A stretch of DNA of 64,000 bases from Planctomycetota bacterium (GTDB lineage: Bacteria; Planctomycetota; B15-G4). Positions 9,532-16,639 of the stretch are shown piece by piece (within the stretch, counting starts at the first letter, position 1; each line of letters opens with the position of its first letter). The notes under the pieces are model-generated. The model did not search any database and was not told the origin of the DNA. It was given only the letters and a program-made list of their open reading frames with translations. Where the stretch lies: assembly GCA_029245865.1 (NCBI GenBank), contig JAQWOM010000003.1, positions 1-64,000 on the forward strand, written 5' to 3'. The translations under genes and the position numbers were made by a program.

Positions 9532-9741
9532 GTGTCCAACGGGCAGCAAGACAGGCGCACAGAAAGTGATTCGGAGCCCCCCCGGCCCAGCCGCTGGATC
9601 GCGACTGCGGGTGTGTTGTTCCTCTTTGGCCTCTACGGACTCGTGTCCGACCTCGTCACACCCAAAACAGGCATCACGTTCTGGATCGTGTTCACGCTTT
9701 GCGCCGCGGCCTGGTGGCTGAAGCTGTCTCGGAGCCGCTGA
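9532..9741 (+). CDS. Small hypothetical membrane protein
   Basis: 69 residues from GTG 9532, chosen because AGGAG lies about 7 nt upstream; the frame stays open back to 9493. A hydrophilic N-terminus (QDRRTESDSEPPRPSR) is followed by two hydrophobic spans (WIATAGVLFLFGLYGLV and ITFWIVFTLCAAAWWL), so a two-span inner membrane protein is predicted. No family recognised. It sits between the M28 fusion gene and a tRNA-like remnant. Confidence 0.45.
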   Translation: MSNGQQDRRTESDSEPPRPSRWIATAGVLFLFGLYGLVSDLVTPKTGITFWIVFTLCAAAWWLKLSRSR

Positions 9742-9747
9742 ACGGGG

Positions 9748-9789
9748 CACTTCTGAGGGGAAGTGGTCGCGGGGGCGGGATTCGAACCC
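9748..9789. repeat. 42-bp imperfect direct repeat, copy A (tRNA 3'-end-like)
   Basis: 38 of 42 bases match 11675-11716, the 3' end and downstream hairpin of the tRNA-Met gene. The shared block contains CACTTC...GAAGTG, the CCA end and the T-arm (GATTCGAACCC on the plus strand). Confidence 0.7.
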
Positions 9790-9850
9790 GCCTACCCCAA
9801 GTCGAGACGGCTTGTTCTAAGCGACTCTCGACCAATCCAAGCGTTCTTGG
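9762..9850 (-). pseudogene. tRNA-like remnant: intact T-arm and CCA end, no matching 5' acceptor
   Basis: On the minus strand the 3' end is a perfect T-arm (GCGGG-TTCGAAT-CCCGC) followed by CCCCGCG-A-CCA. A functional tRNA would need CGCGGGG about 70-90 nt upstream, and none is present in the preceding 250 nt. The upstream part can fold GTCGAGA...TCTCGAC, which is not a tRNA cloverleaf. I read it as a decayed or recombined tRNA 3' half, possibly left by integration. The upstream limit is approximate. Confidence 0.4.
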
Positions 9851-10065
9851 ATTTTGCCTCCAACCTCACTTCCTATTTTAGGAGACATCGTGCTGAGAGC
9901 GCTACCCGAATGGCTACCGCGCTCCGGCGGAGTTCGCCTCCCCTGACTCGAGGATTCCTCATGATCGGACGCCTCCTCCGACCTAGGAACCAATCACGCG
10001 AATCGTGCTGATGGGGATGCGAGTCCGCCGGGTTCCGACGTCCCCGATCGAGACCGACAGGACGC
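9851..10065. other. Intergenic stretch, no gene seen
   Basis: Between the tRNA-like remnant and the end of the secreted-protein gene. Plus-strand reading frames here start inside the tRNA-like sequence and have no family-like features. No further RNA gene or clear terminator was seen. Confidence 0.4.
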
Positions 10066-11229
10066 TCAGACAACAGGTGTCATGAATCCCACCGGAGGGT
10101 TGCCACCCTGCGAGAGTTCGACGGTGTAGCTGCCCCGCGGCAACCCGGTGAACTTGACCTTCCACTCACATTCCTTGTTCACGGGGACCGTCATGCTCTC
10201 CATGAAGCCGTCGGGACCATTAATGGTGACGGTCACGTCGCCCTCACCGGGATCCGCCGAGCCCCCCATGATCAGCCCCGAATCGGACGCTGTGCTAAGG
10301 CTCCCTGAGCCTGTCCAACTCTTCTCCAACGCCTTGGGCAGCGCTTCCGCCGGCACCTGCGGCACGACCGCCGGAAGCGCCACAGGAATGTCCACCTCGA
10401 GCAACACCTCCGGGTGCTCAATCACCACCTGCAGTTCCGCATCGTCGCCCGCCGCGAACTTGCCGAGCACCTTGGCCAGCTTCTTGAACTTCTTCAGGCC
10501 CTGCGCCACTCCCTTGTCGGCCAGCTTCTTCATCTTATCTTCGAACTTGTCCCAGTCCCCACACGCGCCCGGGAGGAACCCAATCAGGTCGTCGGAAAAC
10601 GCCAGGAAGCCTGCTTCGAAATTCCGGGTCCAGATGTCCTCGAACGTCGTATCGAGGAACTGGTCTAAGGCCAGGTGGTAGAAGTCCGCCCACTCCGTGT
10701 AGGCATCGAAAGCCAGGTCGAGGGCCTCCTCCACGGTGAGATCGCCGGATTTCACATCCTTGGAGATGTCTGCAAGTTCATCGCAGTAGAGCTTGTTTAC
10801 AACCGCCACGCCCTCCTTCGCGAGGAGTTGCGCCTGCTTGATCTTGCCCTTGGCCTGCTTGACGAAAGCCGTGAGGTCAGGCTCCACCACGACGGTGTAA
10901 CTGAAATTGAAGCCCGAGCATGAGACATCTTTCCCGCTGGTAAAGATAGTGATGTCTGTCGTGCCGACGCCCACAGCTGTGATGGTGACCGCATGCTTCT
11001 TCTTCAAGGCGTCAACGGCCGACGCCTGCGCCACGCCCTCGTCCTCGCTGGAGACAAGCACGGCGAAGGTGCACCCGCCCGTGCCGAGGACCTTCGTCGT
11101 CACGGTCTCGCCGGACTGCATGGTGATGACCGTGCCGTTCGGGGGAATGGTCTTGTTCGCCATGACAGGCAATGTGACGGCGAGCAAGCACAAGGTTGAC
11201 AGAATGAACAGCTTGGATGACTTGGGCAT
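10066..11229 (-). CDS. Secreted protein of unknown family with Ig-like N-terminal region
   Basis: 387 residues from ATG 11229, with GAGG about 9 nt upstream and a standard signal peptide (KLFILSTLCLLAVTLPVMA). Residues 30-115 are beta-rich (GTVITMQSGETVTTKVLGTG, HAVTITAVGVGTTDITIFTS) and resemble a BIG2/Ig-like fold. Residues 120-270 are charged and helical (FVKQAKGKIKQAQLLAKEG, KFEDKMKKLADKG). The C-terminal 70 residues look beta-rich again (DVTVTINGPDGF, GLPRGSYTVELSQGG). It stands alone between a tRNA-like remnant and tRNA-Met, which could mean it belongs to a small inserted segment. No function can be assigned. Confidence 0.65.
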   Translation of the reverse strand: MPKSSKLFILSTLCLLAVTLPVMANKTIPPNGTVITMQSGETVTTKVLGTGGCTFAVLVSSEDEGVAQASAVDALKKKHAVTITAVGVGTTDITIFTSGKDVSCSGFNFSYTVVVEPDLTAFVKQAKGKIKQAQLLAKEGVAVVNKLYCDELADISKDVKSGDLTVEEALDLAFDAYTEWADFYHLALDQFLDTTFEDIWTRNFEAGFLAFSDDLIGFLPGACGDWDKFEDKMKKLADKGVAQGLKKFKKLAKVLGKFAAGDDAELQVVIEHPEVLLEVDIPVALPAVVPQVPAEALPKALEKSWTGSGSLSTASDSGLIMGGSADPGEGDVTVTINGPDGFMESMTVPVNKECEWKVKFTGLPRGSYTVELSQGGNPPVGFMTPVV

Positions 11230-11674
11230 AGTCCGATCCTCAGGTTCTTAAGGTTCTTGTTGGGTGGACCGCCAACTCTACACCAGATGCCCAAAGTGCG
11301 CACAGCGCCCCGAAGCCACCACCGAACCGCGTGGCATACAGCCCCTCTCTCGCCCCTGGCTTGTGTTCCGGATGTCGTCCAGGGGACAAAATGCTGCTGG
11401 TCAGTGGATCTTCCCACAGAGGCACAGACACCGAAAAGGTCTCGACCAGCGGCTCCCGGAAGACCAACCGCCAAGGAAGGGCGATGGCTCTACAGCAGTT
11501 CTGAAGAGTCCGGTCCGCGGCCCAACCCCTTGCTCACTACGTAGGGACTCCTGGCAAGGTTCTAGTGACTCCCAGTCAGTGTCCCACTGTGTGTCCCATT
11601 TAGCGGACCACCTCTCGCACACCGATGCCCACGGGTTCACGCTCAGAAGGGAAACAACACACCGCTTGCTCGGT
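11230..11674. other. Intergenic stretch upstream of the secreted-protein gene
   Basis: About 445 bases between the start of the minus-strand secreted-protein gene and the tRNA-Met region. It should hold the promoter of that gene, but no convincing -35/-10 pair was seen. Frames across it run into the tRNA and are judged spurious. Confidence 0.4.
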
Positions 11675-11716
11675 CACTTCTGGGGGGAAGTGGTAGCGGA
11701 GGAGGGATTCGAACCC
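11675..11716. repeat. 42-bp imperfect direct repeat, copy B (tRNA-Met 3' end)
   Basis: Matches 9748-9789 at 38 of 42 bases. It includes an inverted repeat CACTTC-TGGGGG-GAAGTG (11675-11692) that overlaps the CCA end on the tRNA strand and could act as a processing or termination hairpin. Confidence 0.7.
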
Positions 11717-11767
11717 CCGACACGCGGATTATGATTCCGCTGCTCTAACCAACTGAGCTACTCCGCC
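11691..11767 (-). tRNA. tRNA-Met (CAT)
   Basis: 77 nt including encoded CCA. Acceptor GGCGGAG pairs with CTCCGCT (first pair G-U), the D-arm is AGCTCAGTTGGTTAGAGC, the anticodon arm is GCGGA-ATCATAA-TCCGC with anticodon CAT, and the T-arm is GGGGG-TTCGAAT-CCCTC. The first pair being G-U rather than an initiator-type C-A mismatch points to elongator Met, or tRNA-Ile2 if the C is modified to lysidine. The 3' end is repeated near 9.76 kb. Confidence 0.95.
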
Positions 11768-12027
11768 ACGCAAATCGACCTTCGAGACGCCCGGAGGCGC
11801 GACACTCTGCCAACAGACCGGCGCGGGAGGATATCGGAGCCGGGAGGGCACCATCAAGGACGCCCCGGAAGCGGCCCCCTCGGGGACCCCTGAAGAAGCT
11901 CAAAGGGCTCCCATCCGGGCTCCGGCCCTGGCCCAACTCCCCTCTCAGAACAGGCTCCCGGGCCCGCCCCCCTCGGAATCGAGAACAAAGTTGGATTCCA
12001 CCCCCCACCCGCGAGCCTCGGCCTCAT
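11768..12027. other. GC-rich intergenic stretch
   Basis: Upstream of tRNA-Met on the minus strand. Very GC-rich, with no family-like reading frame and no further tRNA. It probably contains the tRNA promoter, which could not be pinned down. Confidence 0.4.
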
Positions 12028-12159
12028 TTATTGGCTATACTGTGCCCTGGTCAGTTGAGATGGGCTTATGGCATGGCCGCCATGCTGCCCGGCGTAGGCG
12101 TTCTGCTGCTCATCTCGGATGATCAATTCAAGTTCATTCAGCCGAGGTTGCTGCGTCAT
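12028..12159 (-). CDS. Possible 43-residue small protein downstream of ruvC
   Basis: Minus-strand ATG 12159 with GGAGGAGG upstream (spacer about 12 nt, rather long). The product starts MTQQPRLNELELIIRDEQQ and is hydrophilic, with no known family. Support is only the strong Shine-Dalgarno and plausible composition; it could be chance. Confidence 0.2.
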   Translation of the reverse strand: MTQQPRLNELELIIRDEQQNAYAGQHGGHAISPSQLTRAQYSQ

Positions 12160-12216
12160 CGCGCGTAAAAACCTCCTCCCCCCCTTCTTTCCGAAAATCC
12201 TTGGCTGGATGACTTT

Positions 12217-12240
12217 TTTCTCCCGCACACGCGGGAGAAA
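12217..12240. other. Perfect 10-bp inverted repeat
   Basis: TTTCTCCCGC-ACAC-GCGGGAGAAA, between ruvC and the small ORF downstream. It is a strong hairpin on either strand, but the T-run lies before, not after, the stem, so it is not a canonical intrinsic terminator. Confidence 0.5.
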
Positions 12241-12255
12241 TCCGCTCGCCCTCAG

Positions 12256-12281
12256 TTCAAGAGCTCACGAGCTCTCGAACT
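12256..12281. other. Inverted repeat at the ruvC stop codon
   Basis: GTTCAAGAGCTC-AC-GAGCTCTCGAAC: 12-nt arms with one mismatch, covering the end of ruvC. With the repeat 16 bases further downstream it forms two hairpins in tandem after ruvC, probably stabilising or ending the transcript. Confidence 0.5.
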
Positions 12282-12798
12282 AATGCTGAGCGAGCGCATG
12301 CTCCTGGGACCTGCGCTGCAGCGCAGCCACCGCAACAGCCAGCGCATCCGTCGCGTCGTAGCGACCCTGCTTGCCCAGATCCTCGGCCTTCTGGCTGGCT
12401 GCATGACCCAACAGCGCCGCCATCATGTGCGCCACCTGATCTTTTGTGGCCGAGCCGCGACCTGTGACGGCCTTCTTCACTTCGGCGGGCGAAAGGTCGA
12501 TCACCGGCCCAGCAAACGACCCCAATGCCGCGAGCAATGCCCCGCGTGCCTGCCCGAGAGTCACCAGAGATCTCGTGTTCGGTCCGTGAAACACACTTTC
12601 AACACCCACCAGATCGGGTGACTTGCTTGCGAGCAAAGAAGACAGATCGCCGTGCAACTGTGCCAGGCGTTCGTGGAGAGGACCACCAGCACGCGTCTTG
12701 ATCAGACCGACATCCAGCAGGACGTACTTCGAACCCTCCTGGCGCACGAGGCCCCAGCCTGTCCGATGAGACCCCGGATCAATCCCCAAAGCAATCAT
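12280..12798 (-). CDS. ruvC: Crossover junction endodeoxyribonuclease RuvC
   Basis: 172 residues, the normal family length, starting MIALGIDPGSHRTGWG. The acidic catalytic set is visible: Asp7 in GIDPG, Glu67 in VGVES, and Asp148/Asp151 in YDATDALA. RuvC resolves Holliday junctions by paired nicks, acting with the RuvAB motor; ruvA and ruvB are not adjacent here, so the usual ruvCAB operon is not present in this window. The gene is divergent from the haem lipoprotein gene and is followed by two strong hairpins. Confidence 0.95.
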   Translation of the reverse strand: MIALGIDPGSHRTGWGLVRQEGSKYVLLDVGLIKTRAGGPLHERLAQLHGDLSSLLASKSPDLVGVESVFHGPNTRSLVTLGQARGALLAALGSFAGPVIDLSPAEVKKAVTGRGSATKDQVAHMMAALLGHAASQKAEDLGKQGRYDATDALAVAVAALQRRSQEHALAQH

Positions 12799-12913
12799 GT
12801 GTTTATCCTACCCATGTGCGCCGGGCAACTCCGCACCCTTTAAGCGAAGCTCGTCCGGTTCGCTTGTCTTTCAGAAAATCCAACAGTTCACGACTTCCCT
12901 CGTCCCTTCCTCT

Positions 12914-13660
12914 ATGAACATCCTGCGTCTGGGCGCTCTCTTCGGCGTACTGAGTACGACAACCGGCTGCCTCGGATCCGACGACCCCTCGTCCGGAACC
13001 ATCGCGAACGCCTCGATCGAGAGCGACGCGCGTGCGATCGCCGCCTCCTACCCCGATTGGGGTGGGCCGGTGGACTTCCAGCTGCGCTTCGGGCCGGTCG
13101 CCTGCAGGATGCCGAGAAGCACGCCTCGCTTCAGCGCGAGTTCACCGGGTGGCCCGCATGCCGAGAAGCTCTACCTCGTGCACGCCTCGGACGCATCCCG
13201 CTACGCGGGAGTGGACTATTCGAGCCTGGCCCAGGGAGGCATGCTGATGCCGGAGGAGAGTCTGTCTGAATCTCTGGGTGTGCTTCCGAAACGCCGTCCG
13301 CCCCTCCCGGAACTCTCCCATGCGTGGGAACAGATCCTCGTGAAGGAAGCCTTCGCCCCAACCCTCGCCCGCGAAGGGGAAGACGAAGATCCTGCGCACA
13401 CCTTCGGAGAGTTCGTTCCTGCTGTGCGCGGAGAAGAGAACTGGATTCCCGGAGATTCGGCCGGGCTCTTCCTCATGCTCCGGACCGCACGAGACACGCC
13501 CGGCACGGACGAGGGCTGGGTCTATGCGACGGTTCAGGCCGACGGCGTGGTCTCCGCCACGGGGCAGATCGCGTCGTGCATGGACTGTCATCGCCGCGCA
13601 GGCCCTGACCGCATGTTCGGCCTGCCCGGTGTAGACCACATCCCCACGGTCTCCGACTGA
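12914..13660 (+). CDS. Lipoprotein with single c-type haem motif (cytochrome P460-like)
   Basis: About 248 residues from ATG 12914 (the open frame runs back to 12797, overlapping the ruvC start region, but only the internal start gives a signal peptide). The N-terminus is a lipoprotein signal ending in LSTTTGC. The C-terminus carries one haem c attachment motif, CMDCH (about residues 221-225), after the segment GWVYATVQADG, which resembles cytochrome P460-like proteins. Predicted to be lipid-anchored in the periplasm with covalent haem; electron transfer or peroxide/NO chemistry is possible. The ResB/CcsA system at 28-33 kb would mature it. Confidence 0.6.
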   Translation: MNILRLGALFGVLSTTTGCLGSDDPSSGTIANASIESDARAIAASYPDWGGPVDFQLRFGPVACRMPRSTPRFSASSPGGPHAEKLYLVHASDASRYAGVDYSSLAQGGMLMPEESLSESLGVLPKRRPPLPELSHAWEQILVKEAFAPTLAREGEDEDPAHTFGEFVPAVRGEENWIPGDSAGLFLMLRTARDTPGTDEGWVYATVQADGVVSATGQIASCMDCHRRAGPDRMFGLPGVDHIPTVSD

Positions 13661-13751
13661 TCCGCACACGAACGCCACGTTCCCGGGCGCGTCCCCCCTC
13701 TGAAGACGACAGGAGGGCCGTTTTGGTGAAGCCAAGGGTCAGTATGGAATC

Positions 13752-14531
13752 ATGGTCGCCATGCCTTCCCCCCTCTCCATGAATTCGACCTCGCCCCCTC
13801 CCTCTCGAAGCGGGCTCATCGTGGTCGCGGCCGGCGTGGGCCGGCGCCTGGGGGCTGGGCGGCACAAGGCCCTCGCGTCTCTCGGTGCGGACGGGCCAGC
13901 GCTCGTGGAACTCACTTTGCGCCACCTGCTGAAGGTCGAGACTCTCGATCCCGTGGTTCTCGTCGGACACGCCGACGACCGCGCCGAACTCGGCGCTCTC
14001 ATCGCCGGCCTCCCCCGCCCGGTGCTGCACGTAGACGGCGGGGCTCGACGGCAAGACTCGGTGGCCGCAGGCCTCGCGGCACTTCCTCCGGTTGAACACG
14101 TGCTGGTTCATGATGCGGCCCGCCCGTTCGTTCCGCTCGAGGCGCTTCCAAAGCTCGTGGAGGCCTTGAAGGAAGTGGAGTGTGCCCTGCTGGCCGTCCC
14201 CGTTGCCGACACCCTGAAAGCCGCCACAAATGAGAATCATGTGCAACGAACCGTCGACCGGGACGGACTCTGGGCGGCTCAAACACCCCAGGCGTTCCGC
14301 ACGGAAGCTCTGCGCGAATTGCTCGCAAAGGCTGCGCAGAAAGGCCAAACCGTGACGGACGAGGCGAGCCTCTTCGAGCACGCTGGACGTACGGTGCGGA
14401 TCGTGGAAGGATCCCGGCTGAACTTCAAGATCACGACGGGTGAGGATCTGGAGCTTGCACGAGCACTTCTCGCCCTCGAGACCGACGCCGTACATCGTGT
14501 CGGCACAGCGGAAGAAAGGGCGGAACCATGA
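13752..14531 (+). CDS. ispD: 2-C-methyl-D-erythritol 4-phosphate cytidylyltransferase IspD
   Basis: 259 residues. Typical IspD features: the nucleotide-binding loop AAGVGRRLGAGRHKAL near residue 26, GGARRQDSVAAGL, VLVHDAARPFV, and AAQTPQAFR. It makes CDP-methylerythritol in the MEP isoprenoid pathway. The start could be ATG 13752, 13761 or the later ATG (MNSTSPPP). It overlaps ispF by 4 nt (ATGA), so the two are translationally coupled. Confidence 0.93.
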   Translation: MVAMPSPLSMNSTSPPPSRSGLIVVAAGVGRRLGAGRHKALASLGADGPALVELTLRHLLKVETLDPVVLVGHADDRAELGALIAGLPRPVLHVDGGARRQDSVAAGLAALPPVEHVLVHDAARPFVPLEALPKLVEALKEVECALLAVPVADTLKAATNENHVQRTVDRDGLWAAQTPQAFRTEALRELLAKAAQKGQTVTDEASLFEHAGRTVRIVEGSRLNFKITTGEDLELARALLALETDAVHRVGTAEERAEP

Positions 14532-15025
14532 GTCTGGAGAACATTGCCATCGGCCTCGGTGTCGATACGCATCGATTCAAAGAGGGCGGTCCACTCGTCC
14601 TCGGCGGCGTGGAGATCCCCTTCGACAAGAGCCTCGACGCTCACTCGGATGGAGACGTGCTGCTGCACGCGATCCTCGATGCCGTTCTGAGCGCTGCAGA
14701 CCAACCCGACCTGGGCACGCTTTTCCCCGACACCGATGAGGCCAATCGTGGCCGCTCCAGCGTGGTCATGGCTCAGGAAGTTGCCCGGCGTCTCAATGTC
14801 GCGGGCGCGCGCATCCTCAGTCTCGATGCCGTCGTCATTTGCGAACAACCACGCATCGCCCCCCTACGCGCTCAGTTGCGTGAGTCCGTTGCGTCCATGT
14901 TCGACATACGCATGAAACGCGTGAATGTGAAGGGCAAGACGGCCGAAGGCATGGGAGCCATCGGGCGCGGCGAAGGCATCGAATGCCGCACGGTGGTCCT
15001 CGTGGAACGCGGCCAGAGTCAGTAA
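14528..15025 (+). CDS. ispF: 2-C-methyl-D-erythritol 2,4-cyclodiphosphate synthase IspF
   Basis: 165 residues, the normal length. Metal ligands are seen in GVDTHRF (Asp, His) and the later His in HSDGDVLLHAI; other conserved parts are LGTLFPDTDE and VNVKGKTAEGMGAIGRGEGI. IspF cyclises CDP-ME 2-phosphate in the MEP pathway. AAGGG lies shortly before the ATG, and the start overlaps the ispD stop. Confidence 0.95.
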   Translation: MSLENIAIGLGVDTHRFKEGGPLVLGGVEIPFDKSLDAHSDGDVLLHAILDAVLSAADQPDLGTLFPDTDEANRGRSSVVMAQEVARRLNVAGARILSLDAVVICEQPRIAPLRAQLRESVASMFDIRMKRVNVKGKTAEGMGAIGRGEGIECRTVVLVERGQSQ

Positions 15026-15059
15026 GCAAGAGGCTGGCGCCTCTCACAAGCCGTCCTCT

Positions 15060-16217
15060 TCAGGCCAGCAGCGTCTCGTAGAACTGCACGGTTTTCTCGG
15101 CCAGAGTGCGCGCGTTGAAGCGTGACTGCGCAGCAGCCGCGGCACCTTCTCCCAGTCTCTCGCGCAAGGCAGGCTGCTCGATCAGTCGCTTGAGGCCCTG
15201 CAAGATGCCATCGCTGCTCTCGTCCACGACGAGCCCCGCGCTTCCCTCCTCGATGATTTCCGGAAGAGGCGGGCGAGGAGTCACGATCGGAGCCAAGCCC
15301 ATGGCCATCTGTTCACGGAGCGCGCGACAGGTTCCGTCTGAGCCCGGCACCAGAAAGAGGCAAGCGTCCAAGGCAGCAAGCAACCTCGGGTAACCCTCTC
15401 CCTTCACGTAACCAGGAGCCACCACGATGTCGGAGAGGCCTCGCTCTTGCACCGGCCGCAACAGGAGGCGTTCGATGTGCGTCCCCCGTCCCGCGACCAC
15501 CAGGCGAAAACTCGGATGGGTCCTGGAAAGAGAGGCCACCGCATCGAGCAACAACTCGAAACGGCGGTGAGGCTGCACACGTGCCACGATGCCAACAGCC
15601 ACGTGTTCGGGGTGGAGCCCCAGTTCAGTACGAGAAGCCTCGCGATCGAACCGATGGGCGTCGAACCGCTTGAGGTCGACACCCGTCTCGATCAACTTCA
15701 TAGGCCGTGGGCGGCCGCCCACGGACACCCGTTTTTCAGCACCACCGTAGGCTGCCAGGGTGTGTGCTTGCCCATGTGCGGTCGTCACGATGAGTCCGTC
15801 GAGCCGCCGCCTTGCCACTCGCCGTGTGCGAAAACCCGCCGAGAGGCCTTCCACGTCGTACACCGTTCGAACCAGTTTCGCTCCCTCCACCCCGCGCATG
15901 GCGAGTGAAGCGATGCGGTGGTCGTTTTCCAGATGGGTGTGAACGATGTCGGGTTCGAAGTCTCGCAGCAGATCGATCAATCGGCGCACGTCCTCTCGAT
16001 TCGCCGCAACGCGCGCGTGCTTGCTCAGATGGAAGCCCTCGACCGTTTCGACACCACGCTCGATGGCATGCGGCAAGATCTTGCTCGGCTGGTCGTCTTT
16101 GGCCTTCCCGCTTGCGAAGAGCACCTGGTGATGCTCGCTCTGGAGGGCCGCCGTGCTGAGCGCAGGCTCAGCGGGTCCGGTCCATTTCCAGTTGGCAAAG
16201 AGGTGAAGGATCTTCAA
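15060..16217 (-). CDS. Glycosyltransferase family 4 (GT-B fold)
   Basis: 385 residues from a TTG start at 16217 (MKILHLFANWKWTGPAEPAL). The N-terminal domain contains DIVHTHLENDHRIASLA, typical of GT4 enzymes. The C-terminal nucleotide-sugar domain has VGIVARVQPHRRFELLLDAV and the segment VPGSDGTCRALREQMAMGLA, followed by IEEGSAGLVVDESSDG. It is convergent with ispDF and probably has its own promoter. The likely role is envelope glycan or lipopolysaccharide assembly; donor and acceptor cannot be told. Confidence 0.85.
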   Translation of the reverse strand: MKILHLFANWKWTGPAEPALSTAALQSEHHQVLFASGKAKDDQPSKILPHAIERGVETVEGFHLSKHARVAANREDVRRLIDLLRDFEPDIVHTHLENDHRIASLAMRGVEGAKLVRTVYDVEGLSAGFRTRRVARRRLDGLIVTTAHGQAHTLAAYGGAEKRVSVGGRPRPMKLIETGVDLKRFDAHRFDREASRTELGLHPEHVAVGIVARVQPHRRFELLLDAVASLSRTHPSFRLVVAGRGTHIERLLLRPVQERGLSDIVVAPGYVKGEGYPRLLAALDACLFLVPGSDGTCRALREQMAMGLAPIVTPRPPLPEIIEEGSAGLVVDESSDGILQGLKRLIEQPALRERLGEGAAAAAQSRFNARTLAEKTVQFYETLLA

Positions 16218-16457
16218 GCGACTCGGGCTCGCAGGGACTCAAGCGTATTCGGCCCACAGGCTAGCGAGCCGGGTATGAGGTCTCAACGACGCGCCCGGAC
16301 GGGAAGCCAGATCGGGCCACCGAAGCTCATTTCGAAGCTTCGGCCTGTGAGCAGCCAAGCCGCTCGAGAAGCACTCTGTACTACCCGGTTGCGTGGAGAG
16401 GGTGCGGTGGCGATCATCTCGGATCTCTCGGAGCCGACCCGGCTCCCGCGAGCGTGA

Positions 16458-16532
16458 GCGGGTGTAACTCAGGGGTAGAGTGTCAGCTTCCCAAGCTGGT
16501 TGTCGCCGGTTCGAATCCGGTCACCCGCTCCA
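16458..16532 (+). tRNA. tRNA-Gly (CCC)
   Basis: 75 nt with encoded CCA. Acceptor GCGGGTG pairs with CACCCGC, D-arm ACTCAGGGGTAGAGT, anticodon arm TCAGC-TTCCCAA-GCTGG with anticodon CCC, and T-arm GCCGG-TTCGAAT-CCGGT. It reads glycine GGG codons. Confidence 0.95.
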
Positions 16533-16639
16533 GTGCGCTGAGTCGCATCATGTGGCACAGCGAACAGAGTCTCCCCTTGGTCAGATACACTGGAAGCCCA
16601 TTTCCGGTCCCGTATCACGCCAAGACCCAGGAGACTCTC

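Noticed and set aside
9763-10011. Plus-strand ORF starting with AGAGFEPAYPKS
   Set aside because: This is the usual false protein from translating the T-arm of a tRNA on the opposite strand.
9762-10120. tmRNA on the minus strand
   Set aside because: The 3' end looks similar, but there is no GGG-type 5' acceptor that pairs with CCCCGCG and no tag reading frame.
11264-11734. 156-codon ORF ending EEGFEPPTRGL
   Set aside because: Runs into tRNA-Met and ends in the known tRNA-derived artefact.
12217-12240. Intrinsic terminator
   Set aside because: The stem is perfect, but no U-run follows on either strand; kept only as an inverted repeat.
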